Source: a virus
Strand: one strand, 5' to 3'
Virus record (IMG/VR): IMGVR_UViG_3300020194_001110
Span: 1 to 34,065 of that record
DNA length: 34,065 nucleotides
Shown here: positions 24,010 to 31,282 of the stretch, in pieces
Layout of the letters: each line of letters opens with the position of its first letter
Numbering within the stretch: the first letter of the stretch is position 1
The notes under the pieces: model-generated
The model's database searches: none
What the model was told of the DNA's origin: nothing
Seen by the model: only the letters and a program-made list of their open reading frames with translations
Program-made: the position numbers and the translations under genes

Positions 24010-24596
24010 AACAGAACCTTTTGGTTTATGTAATTTGCTAACCATTTGTTACCTTTTAAATTAAAGTGATCATCAACTATATAGTCATTAAAATTACTAC
24101 ACTCTTTTTCTATACAATCTATTTTTTTATATTTTTTCCTCTCAGGCTGATAAAAAAAGAAACAATAATCAGATATTTTATTAATTTTATCTATTAATGT
24201 ATAATAATCATTTAGTATTCTATCATCACCTTGTTTTAACCAATCTTTGTAAGGATCTATTCCTACCGATTCTGTTCTAGTAGCTGTCCATCTGTGTAAA
24301 TTGTTATGTACTTGGTTTGAGTCTAATGTATACAAATTTCTAGTTTGTTTTTTTAAATTAATTGGTTTTAATTGATATGTTAATCTAAAAGGTTTAGTAA
24401 ACTGAAAAATTGTTATATCACAATCATTTTTGTATTTTTGAAATTGCTTGTATGACCATTCTAAACTAGTAGCGCCATAACTATAATTTTTTATTATTAC
24501 AGATCTATTTAAAACAGAAAGTTCATAAGGCCAATTATCTTTAAAAGATTCTATGCCTCTAGACCAACTACATCCAAAAATTCCTATAGTTATCAT
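24006..24596 (-). CDS. SGNH/GDSL hydrolase-like protein
   Basis: The 196-residue protein starts with a strand and nucleophile motif IGIFGCSWSRG, where S10 would be the catalytic serine of the GDSL-like block. YSYGATSLEWS resembles the glycine-containing block II, and VDDHFNLKGNKWLA carries the D-x-H dyad of block V near the C-terminus. SGNH enzymes remove acyl groups from sugars or lipids. It sits between two radical SAM genes with ATGA overlaps at both ends. No signal peptide is seen, so it should act in the cytoplasm. Confidence 0.7.
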   Translation of the reverse strand: MITIGIFGCSWSRGIESFKDNWPYELSVLNRSVIIKNYSYGATSLEWSYKQFQKYKNDCDITIFQFTKPFRLTYQLKPINLKKQTRNLYTLDSNQVHNNLHRWTATRTESVGIDPYKDWLKQGDDRILNDYYTLIDKINKISDYCFFFYQPERKKYKKIDCIEKECSNFNDYIVDDHFNLKGNKWLANYINQKVLL

Positions 24597-26002
24597 ACTA
24601 TATCCTTTAGTATAGGAAATACCTTAGTGAATTTTTCAGTCCAGCCTCTGCGTTCGTTTACTAAATTTAAGTATTCTTTTGTTTCTGGAAGCCTAGCACT
24701 CCAGTCTTCTGAATTCATAAACTTAATAATACCTTTGAAGCGTTTGATGCCATAGGGTGCATTTAGCCATTGTTCTTTAGTAATACCTGCTTCGTTAACA
24801 CCAGTAAAAAGTTTCCAATTTTCTTCCATCCAAGGATAAAATTCATTTTCATATTTGTCTGTAATTTCCTTTTTAATATGTTCAGGCAGTACTTTTACAT
24901 TAAGTTGTGGTGGCCAATATGCAAAGTGCATGTTTATTCCGCCAGCACCTAATGGCCATTTATTTAATTTTTTAAAGTTTTGTTGTACTTTCCATTTTAC
25001 GAACTCAGGCAAGTATGCAACATTAAGTGCCATAATAGTAGTTGCTGTAGTAACTTCTACTTGTGGTGCTGTATTATCTAACATATGAAACACACGTTCT
25101 TGATGTTCCCAAGTGCTTGGATAGCGTATATAATCATTTTGTTCGCCGTAAGCATCAATACTGTAGTGAAATCTCACACGTTTAAAGTGACTCCATAATT
25201 CTGGTAAATCTTTGCGCCATTCTACAGCATTACTATTATAACGTAATTCCATATTCTTAGCATGGCCACGTTTAATACATTCTTCTAACAATTCATAGTG
25301 TTCATCAATAATCAAACTTTCGCCGCCAGCAAAATATAACTGATACATATGTGGAATTTGATCCATTAAATCTGCCCAAAAACGAGGATTATTTTTATGC
25401 CAATTATAACTTGCTCCGTCATTTCGACCTTTGTTATGCCACTGGCTAGTATTAGCAAGTTTTTCATTTTTTATTTTAGGTGTAATAGCCTTCCAGTCTT
25501 TGATCCAACCTGTTGAGTCGTGCGGGGAACACATCACGCAAGCAAGTTGACACTTACTACCTAAACGCAAATCAATATATCTGATCTTAGGAGGTATACT
25601 TCCATCTTCTTTTGTTTCTGCAACTAGTTCATCAATATTAAACCTATTACCCCAATATTCTGTTTCCCAGTTACGTTTACTTAAATGTCCCTGTTCTTCT
25701 TCTTTGTAACACTTTAAACAACTTGCAGGTTTTTCTCCCCGCAACATCATTTTACGAACGTTACGCATGTAGCCACTATTCCATGCTTCTTCTAAAGTGG
25801 TATGATTAAAATTTGCAGGAACACCGTCATCATTTTTTACAATGCCGACTTCTCCTCCGCCAATTTTCTTGTTTGAATCTGGGTCTTGTACACTACTTGC
25901 ATTTGATGTACAACACGTTCTCATTTTTCCGTCTGGGCGACTGCTTAAATGCATCCACGGTAATGCACAAAATGTTTCTGATGGTAATGTTTTATTGCTC
26001 AT
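24593..26002 (-). CDS. radical SAM protein with N-terminal twitch/SPASM-like cysteine domain, GGES variant
   Basis: This 469-residue protein is the longest of its group. The N-terminal domain has C12 (FCALPWMHL), C30-C31 (GKMRTCCTS), C95 and C98 (ASCLKCYKEEE). The core is C151-x3-C155-x2-C158 in GSKCQLACVMC followed by SPHDSTGW. The SAM-binding motif reads FAGGESLII. SIDAYGEQNDYIRYPSTW and LNVKVLPEHIK are conserved with paralogs. A late-type promoter lies directly before its ATG, and no Shine-Dalgarno sequence is visible, so it likely begins a leaderless transcript. Confidence 0.92.
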   Translation of the reverse strand: MSNKTLPSETFCALPWMHLSSRPDGKMRTCCTSNASSVQDPDSNKKIGGGEVGIVKNDDGVPANFNHTTLEEAWNSGYMRNVRKMMLRGEKPASCLKCYKEEEQGHLSKRNWETEYWGNRFNIDELVAETKEDGSIPPKIRYIDLRLGSKCQLACVMCSPHDSTGWIKDWKAITPKIKNEKLANTSQWHNKGRNDGASYNWHKNNPRFWADLMDQIPHMYQLYFAGGESLIIDEHYELLEECIKRGHAKNMELRYNSNAVEWRKDLPELWSHFKRVRFHYSIDAYGEQNDYIRYPSTWEHQERVFHMLDNTAPQVEVTTATTIMALNVAYLPEFVKWKVQQNFKKLNKWPLGAGGINMHFAYWPPQLNVKVLPEHIKKEITDKYENEFYPWMEENWKLFTGVNEAGITKEQWLNAPYGIKRFKGIIKFMNSEDWSARLPETKEYLNLVNERRGWTEKFTKVFPILKDIV

Positions 26003-26006
26003 AATG

Positions 26007-26014
26007 TATTTATA
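26007..26014 (-). promoter_or_regulatory. T4-late consensus promoter within the minus-strand run
   Basis: The plus strand reads TATTTATA, giving a perfect TATAAATA on the minus strand. It lies in the 23-nt gap between two radical SAM genes and ends four bases before the ATG at 26002, so the predicted start of transcription falls on the start codon. It would drive the genes from 26002 leftwards to 17522. Confidence 0.7.
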
Positions 26015-26025
26015 ATGTATGTAGT

Positions 26026-27024
26026 TTACTCAAAAATTTCTACCTTATGTAAATTATCACGCAACACTCCACAAGTTTTTTTGCATTTTTTTAAAGGTTC
26101 ACTACTCCATTTTTCTTCTACTGTTTCAAAAAATAAACTTTTTGTTGCTTGTGAAAGTTTTGTATTAGAAATATTTGGTATTCCTATTTGATTTTGTAAT
26201 TCTAAAATTTCTTTATTTAAAGAACGATCTGTGTTATAATGATATCCTGTATTACAGCATGGATAAATTCTACCGTCAGCAGCAATATAGACACTGCTTT
26301 CTTTCTTAGCATAACAACTAATCTCGCCTGTCCATTCTTTAGTTATAGAAATTCTGTTTGGATTTTTAGCTGTATATTGTTTGTCGTCTATCTTTGCTTC
26401 ATATAATCTATAAACTTCATTATTATTTTTATCATATACAGGTAGATATTCTTTTTCAAACCTATTTGTTTTTATCTTTTCAAATTTTTTGAACCCTAAT
26501 GATCTAGCAAACTTTGCTGCTTCTTCGACCTGATGTTTGTTGTGTTCAAAAATTATAAATTTCCAAGTAGCATTTCCGCCAGCATCTATAAACGCTTTTG
26601 CATTTTCTATAAGTTTATTCCATTGGATATTTCTTCGGTATAAATGATTAGTATCTTCTAATCCATCAATACCAAAAACAACATGTAATTTATCTTTTCC
26701 TGTTTCAGCTAATAACTTCCAATAATCTGGTGTTCTAGCTCCTCCGTTAGTCATCATTAGTATAGGCTTATTATACTTTTGTAACCATTTTTCTATGACT
26801 AAATGCAAACTAGGATGTACACACGGATCGCCATAATTTCCGCATAGTGTTAACTTTTCACTTGCTAAGTCAAAATTGTCAAACCAATTTATATCAAAAT
26901 CAGTCTTTATTAAACTTGGATGATCTATATCACCATTTAAATTTCTCATACACATAGGACAAGCAGCATTACATTTAGTTGTTAGTTCGACATGTATGTG
27001 AGATAACGGTAATTTATAAAACAT
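26026..27024 (-). CDS. radical SAM protein, CGNxGD type, C-terminal cysteines
   Basis: The ATG at 27024 is chosen because the resulting start, MFYKLPLSHIHVELTTKC, aligns with both paralogs; a longer start at 27066 lies inside the upstream gene. The 332-residue product has C18-x3-C22-x2-C25 (TTKCNAACPMC) and LCGNYGDPCVHP in place of GGEP. IDGLEDTNHLYR, AFIDAGGNA and FEHNKHQ are shared with the proteins at 19221 and 27592. Near the C-terminus, EISCYAKK, IYPCCNTGY and CKKTCGV provide candidate auxiliary-cluster ligands. Confidence 0.88.
   Translation of the reverse strand: MFYKLPLSHIHVELTTKCNAACPMCMRNLNGDIDHPSLIKTDFDINWFDNFDLASEKLTLCGNYGDPCVHPSLHLVIEKWLQKYNKPILMMTNGGARTPDYWKLLAETGKDKLHVVFGIDGLEDTNHLYRRNIQWNKLIENAKAFIDAGGNATWKFIIFEHNKHQVEEAAKFARSLGFKKFEKIKTNRFEKEYLPVYDKNNNEVYRLYEAKIDDKQYTAKNPNRISITKEWTGEISCYAKKESSVYIAADGRIYPCCNTGYHYNTDRSLNKEILELQNQIGIPNISNTKLSQATKSLFFETVEEKWSSEPLKKCKKTCGVLRDNLHKVEIFE
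26576..26592. repeat. 17-bp direct repeat, copy 2 (in paralogous radical SAM gene)
   Basis: Identical to 19816-19832 and in the equivalent codons of the paralog. A diverged third version occurs near 28194-28210 in the protein at 27592. Confidence 0.6.
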
Positions 27025-27589
27025 CACCGAACCAGTCTGGAGGAAGTATATTAAGCATTTGTTCATATGTATATTGAAATGTTACGCTTAATAGCACACG
27101 AGGCTTGTCACTGTTATTAGCAAAACCATGAGGGGTTTTAGTGCTGAATAAAACTGGTTTTTCTAAATTATAATAATCAAACTTGCCTTCCTCTTCATAA
27201 AAAAATCCAGTAGGGCCTCTAAGATTATCTACTGTGTGTCCTTCTTTGTAATTTAAATGTTCTTTTCTTTTGTAAATTTTTAACAAGTGTGTTTTACCTG
27301 TCAAAAAATAACTATTTTCATGATCCATTTCAATAGGAATATTCATAGCACTCCATCTACCTCTATCCAAGTGTGGACCATTTGCTGTACGTGGAGGGTT
27401 ACTATAGTACTCTAACGTACTCACTTCTTTTGGAAATTCTTTAAAAATAGGGTGTTTCGAATCTAAACAATGATGATACATCTTGCCTGGGTTTGCTTCT
27501 TTAACTTCTCTCCATTGTCCTTGGTTCCAAATTTCTTTTAATTCTTGTAATAAATCATCCGGAAAATTTTCAATTATTGTAAACGTCAT
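27014..27589 (-). CDS. 2OG-Fe(II) oxygenase-like hydroxylase
   Basis: The 191-residue protein has the H-x-D motif in GPHLDRGRWSAMNIPI (H73, D75) and a distal histidine and arginine in KTPHGFANNSDKPRVLLSV (H154, R164), the expected jelly-roll metal and 2-oxoglutarate ligands. The order and spacing fit small phage-type 2OG-Fe oxygenases. AAGGAG lies six bases before the ATG. It sits between two CGNxGD-type radical SAM genes and overlaps the downstream one by 11 nt. Hydroxylation of a peptide or sugar product of the neighbours is plausible but unproven. Confidence 0.75.
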   Translation of the reverse strand: MTFTIIENFPDDLLQELKEIWNQGQWREVKEANPGKMYHHCLDSKHPIFKEFPKEVSTLEYYSNPPRTANGPHLDRGRWSAMNIPIEMDHENSYFLTGKTHLLKIYKRKEHLNYKEGHTVDNLRGPTGFFYEEEGKFDYYNLEKPVLFSTKTPHGFANNSDKPRVLLSVTFQYTYEQMLNILPPDWFGDVL

Positions 27590-27591
27590 TC

Positions 27592-28668
27592 TTACTCCTT
27601 AAACTGTGCTGAAAACGGATCAAATTCAACTCCGCATTTCATACTACAAACTTTCAGTTTGCCATTTTCGCACCCTTGTATATTCCAACTATTTTGTATC
27701 TTTCCAAAGATACCACTATCAAACACACGTTTTATACCGTGCTTGGCATTTATAGAATCCTTATCTCCAATAAAGTCCCATATCTGTTCAACTTTAGGAT
27801 CTTTATGCCACCATTTGTACATACGACCGGCGGTCCAACAGCAAGGTAAAACTAAACCTTCTGCTGTAACAAAAATCTCGCCTTTGTCTTTTACTTTACA
27901 TTTGATAGGAACTGTGTCATAGTATGCATCCATACTACCATATTTTTTTAAAAGTGTATCTTGCTTGTTTAATTCTTTATTTTGATATTTTGCGTCAGGC
28001 TTTTTAAGCTCTGTTGAATCTTTGCCTTTGCGGTCTTTGGCTTGATGCTTTTCTTTTTTGTTTGTGTTTGCATCTACAAATCTCCCTGTTTTCTTTTTCA
28101 TGAACTTTTCAACTCCCCACTCTTTAGCAAGATCTTCTGCTTCTTCTACTTGATGTTGATTGTGTTCAAAAATTAAAAAGTCCCAACGTGCTCTACCGCC
28201 GGCACCTATAAACGCCCGCATGTTACGTTCTACATTTTTCCATACAACGTTTTGTCTATAGATGTGATTAGTATCTGCTAATCCGTCTACTGAAAATATT
28301 ACTGCACCTTTACGGCCAAATACTTCTGCAAGTTTTTGCCACCATTCTACAGGTTTTGCTCCTCCATTAGTGTTCATACTTAACCACATATTAGGATTTG
28401 CCCAACGAAAATATTCAAATATTTCTAATGTATCCTGTGCTACAATTGGATCACCTAAATTTCCGCACATATACATTGTGTCTAATTGTTTTATAAAATC
28501 TATAGGAAATATATCTTCACAATCTTTAAGTGATAATTCATCTAAATTGATATGAGGATTAATGCCTTCACCATTCATATTTCGATCACACATAGGACAT
28601 GCCGCTTGGCAATTTTGTGTTACTTCTAAATGTACATGTTTTATGTTTTCAAGCGAGTACATTATCAT
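27592..28668 (-). CDS. radical SAM protein, CGNxGD type, C-terminal cysteines
   Basis: The start is either ATG 28668 or ATG 28662; the frame is open to 28707 but that part lies inside the upstream gene. From 28668 the 358-residue protein has C20-x3-C24-x2-C27 (TQNCQAACPMC) and MCGNLGDPIVAQ in place of GGEP. VDGLADTNHIYR and FEHNQHQ align with the two paralogs. C-terminal cysteines appear in PIKCKVKDKG, VLPCCWTAG, and KVCSMKCGVEF. A Lys/Asp-rich segment near residues 205-245 parallels the low-complexity insert of the protein at 19221. Confidence 0.88.
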   Translation of the reverse strand: MIMYSLENIKHVHLEVTQNCQAACPMCDRNMNGEGINPHINLDELSLKDCEDIFPIDFIKQLDTMYMCGNLGDPIVAQDTLEIFEYFRWANPNMWLSMNTNGGAKPVEWWQKLAEVFGRKGAVIFSVDGLADTNHIYRQNVVWKNVERNMRAFIGAGGRARWDFLIFEHNQHQVEEAEDLAKEWGVEKFMKKKTGRFVDANTNKKEKHQAKDRKGKDSTELKKPDAKYQNKELNKQDTLLKKYGSMDAYYDTVPIKCKVKDKGEIFVTAEGLVLPCCWTAGRMYKWWHKDPKVEQIWDFIGDKDSINAKHGIKRVFDSGIFGKIQNSWNIQGCENGKLKVCSMKCGVEFDPFSAQFKE

Positions 28669-29578
28669 CTTTCCATTTTGGTATACGTAAATCAGGTATA
28701 CATGCACAAAAATCCGTTTGGCAAATTACTGGCTTTTCAGGAATACTATAATTATTTTCATATATGTTTCCTAATTTCATTTTTTTTGCTGTACTACACT
28801 GTGCAAGACTAATATCTCCGTTGTGCCATATTACAATTCTAGTTTTACCTAAGCCGCATTTCCATCCTTTAAATTGATGTTCATTATTACTAATAATCTT
28901 AAATCCATATCTGTATGGTTTAGGTTCTCCGTCTACAACTAAATGGGTAGGAATTGGTAGATCACCAAACTTGGATGTACTATGTTTATAATTTTTTATA
29001 AATTCTTTTTCTTCTTCTGTGTAATCTTGCGCTTTACCTGTATAATCTCTAATAGGTTTTATAAAAACACTACACTCTAAATTTTTAAATTTATCTGAAT
29101 ACTGTCTGACAATGTCAAAGTTTTTTCTATCTGCAAGTAACAAGATTGTTAATTGTACCTTCTGGTGTAATAATTCACCTACCTTATATATGTGTTCAAT
29201 GTCTGCAAATTCTAAATGTGTACTGATACAAACTCTTGCAATGTTACTACATTTATCTAATATTCTTTTCCACCAGTTTAACGTCCTTGATCCGTTTGTA
29301 GTTAATTGAACAAAATAGCTTGTATCTAATTCATTTAAAAAAGGGATTAGTCTAGGCCAAACTGTAGGTTCGCCGCCAGTTAAATTTAATAATTTAGGTC
29401 CTGGTTGAACCTCTTTATGGATATAATTAAAAAATTCTAATGCTTTATCATACTGAGGTTGTCCGGAAGATCCGCCGTATAAATCTTCTCTACAGTAACT
29501 ACACTTATAGTTACACACATTACTAACTACCCATTCAATATTCATTCCGTTTGGGTTATCAGGATATATACTATGCAT
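28649..29578 (-). CDS. radical SAM protein with SPASM-like C-terminus
   Basis: At 309 residues this is the smallest radical SAM protein here. The cluster is C22-x3-C26-x2-C29 in SNVCNYKCSYC, followed by LTGGEPTVWP. C-terminal cysteines lie in GWKCGLGKTR, ISLAQCSTAKK, ICQTDFCACIP. It closely resembles the proteins at 13518 and 15226 in order of motifs, including the terminal L-R-I-P-K-W-K-D-D (LKVPKIKDW and SKIPKVKNE in the other two). The start overlaps the preceding small gene by 8 nt. Confidence 0.9.
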   Translation of the reverse strand: MHSIYPDNPNGMNIEWVVSNVCNYKCSYCREDLYGGSSGQPQYDKALEFFNYIHKEVQPGPKLLNLTGGEPTVWPRLIPFLNELDTSYFVQLTTNGSRTLNWWKRILDKCSNIARVCISTHLEFADIEHIYKVGELLHQKVQLTILLLADRKNFDIVRQYSDKFKNLECSVFIKPIRDYTGKAQDYTEEEKEFIKNYKHSTSKFGDLPIPTHLVVDGEPKPYRYGFKIISNNEHQFKGWKCGLGKTRIVIWHNGDISLAQCSTAKKMKLGNIYENNYSIPEKPVICQTDFCACIPDLRIPKWKDDNVLA

Positions 29579-29795
29579 CTAATACCAACCTTATATTTTT
29601 TCCTGGTCCTACTTTACTTGGTAGGTCGCCGTATTCTTTTATATACCATTCAATAACAGATTTATACCAGTTATGACTATTATGATGTGCCTGTCTATTA
29701 AACTGGTATATGTTATTGTTAGTTGCTTGCATTGTACTGAGAGCTCTTGCACTTTCTTGCTGTAGTTGCCGTACTGTTAATTTACTTGTGTCCAA
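29571..29795 (-). CDS. small hypothetical protein (up to 74 aa), TTG start
   Basis: An in-frame stop lies immediately before the TTG at 29795, so this is the longest possible frame; an internal ATG at 29732 would give 53 residues. The product is rich in Q, N, H and Y (TMQATNNNIYQFNRQAHHNS, then HNWYKSVIEWYIKEYG) and ends GKNIRLVLDA. I recognise no family. It overlaps both neighbours, which supports translation. It is one of only two small unknown proteins in the long radical SAM run, making it a candidate accessory protein or modified substrate, but there is no direct sign of either. Confidence 0.5.
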   Translation of the reverse strand: MDTSKLTVRQLQQESARALSTMQATNNNIYQFNRQAHHNSHNWYKSVIEWYIKEYGDLPSKVGPGKNIRLVLDA

Positions 29796-30624
29796 TTATC
29801 ATAAACCTTTTGTATTCAGGCAACTCTAATTCGCCGCTGTATTTTATATTATTCATAGGTGCAGTCTTTTTAAATTCCTCTACATCACTAACACAATTAA
29901 CATGTTCTTCTATACTATAGTAATTATTACTTTGTAGCACTACTAGCTTACCGTCTGGAATTTTTGCATACCATTCTGCAAAATCTTCTATATGTTCACA
30001 ACTTGTATTAATAATTGTATCTGGAATATCTGTAATTGGGTAACTCATTCTATTATTTTTGTTTGACCAATACTGCCATGTGTGTTCGTTATAATCTATA
30101 TCCATAATATCTTGTGTTAAAGACTTAAACTGCCATTCATTTTTGAACCAGGGCTTGTTAAATACTTCTGCAATGTCTACACAAGTATCGTCAATGTCAA
30201 AAGATCTAACTTTATCTATGTTAATGTTACTTTCAAATAACATTGTAGCAAGTGTTGCATACCATCCTGCGCACAAAAATACAGTTCCTAAATCTATATT
30301 CAGTTTTTGCAATTCTTGTACTAACCATAATTTACTTTGTAATTGTCCTCTGCTAAAACAATCGTCCCATATTTTAGTTTCATTGACAAAGAAGTTTTTA
30401 AACGCTGCAACAAACTGTGTTTCTACATAGCTGTCTAATATAGGCCATAATTTCCAAGTGTTATCTTCCATAACTAATTTACGTAGGTCTTCTTTATTAT
30501 TATCGTTTACTAGTCGAAAAATACTACTTAAATCCTTATCAGTATATGCTCTACGCAAATCTGCTAAATTACTTTTAGTAGGATAAAGCAATTCAAATCT
30601 ATCTAACAATTCAAATGTTTGCAT
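29782..30624 (-). CDS. class I methyltransferase-like protein
   Basis: I chose the ATG at 30624, which has AAGGAG seven bases upstream; a TTG directly before it is less likely. The 280-residue protein has an N-terminal helical region, then a Rossmann-like pattern: strand LGTVFLCAGWYATLATMLF in place of the glycine-rich SAM loop, strand KVRSFDIDDTCVDIAE with an acidic residue suited to bind the SAM ribose, and strand TIINTSCEHI in the motif IV position. GKLVVLQSNNYY resembles a later strand. A SAM-dependent methyltransferase is the best guess; the substrate is unknown. Confidence 0.65.
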   Translation of the reverse strand: MQTFELLDRFELLYPTKSNLADLRRAYTDKDLSSIFRLVNDNNKEDLRKLVMEDNTWKLWPILDSYVETQFVAAFKNFFVNETKIWDDCFSRGQLQSKLWLVQELQKLNIDLGTVFLCAGWYATLATMLFESNINIDKVRSFDIDDTCVDIAEVFNKPWFKNEWQFKSLTQDIMDIDYNEHTWQYWSNKNNRMSYPITDIPDTIINTSCEHIEDFAEWYAKIPDGKLVVLQSNNYYSIEEHVNCVSDVEEFKKTAPMNNIKYSGELELPEYKRFMIIGHK

Positions 30625-31282
30625 CAAACTGCTCCTTTAACCATTTATAATTGTTTATCAACCGAAGATCAGACCCCCTAGAAAGGCCAAACTCCATACC
30701 AGCGGTAGCACCTCGAATCGCATATTCACCAAACTTTCTAGTGTGTCCCACGGTTGTCCAAGTTTTAAGTCTTGCATTTGTTTCCTCCTCATTTTGTCTA
30801 TCAATTATTTTACTTGCTAATTTTGCACATTCTCTAAATGCACTTCTCCACGTACTAAATTCATCTACATTAAACGCTGTGATATTACTTATAATAGGCA
30901 TAGGTATAAATTTACTACTTATGCTAGTAGTCATATCAGGTTTATTTACATCAACATTTATAGTTGCTGTTCTTGGAAAAAGTTTTACACCGCCATAACC
31001 ATATTCTAAATCATTTATAGGATTTTGGCTGCGCCATACATGCACAGCATCTCTATCTCTTCTTGGAGGAATATAGCTGAAATCAAAATCATCTTTGATG
31101 TCTGCATCTGCATCAACAAACCAAACCATTGGTGTAAGTGCTTTTTTTGCAGCAGCAATATGAGCTTGATGTATACCTTTTACTCCGTGTGTGCGTTTTG
31201 CATAAGGATACCTTGATAATAACTTTTTCCAGTTTTCATCAGCTTCAACTTCATCATAACTTATGAAAGCAATATCATACAT
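30611..31282 (-). CDS. glycosyltransferase-like protein with DxD motif, paralog A
   Basis: The start at ATG 31282 has GGAG nine bases upstream, whereas ATG 31288 has it too close; a frame open to 31363 lies inside the upstream gene. The 223-residue protein shares the N-terminal YDI-x-x-SYDE motif, H-G-V-x-G and the Y-G-x-G-G-x-K-x-x-P motif with the protein at 32606. WFVDADADI supplies a D-x-D-type metal/nucleotide-sugar site of GT-A transferases. I infer a glycosyltransferase or nucleotidyl-sugar-binding protein; no family is certain. Confidence 0.6.
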   Translation of the reverse strand: MYDIAFISYDEVEADENWKKLLSRYPYAKRTHGVKGIHQAHIAAAKKALTPMVWFVDADADIKDDFDFSYIPPRRDRDAVHVWRSQNPINDLEYGYGGVKLFPRTATINVDVNKPDMTTSISSKFIPMPIISNITAFNVDEFSTWRSAFRECAKLASKIIDRQNEEETNARLKTWTTVGHTRKFGEYAIRGATAGMEFGLSRGSDLRLINNYKWLKEQFDANI

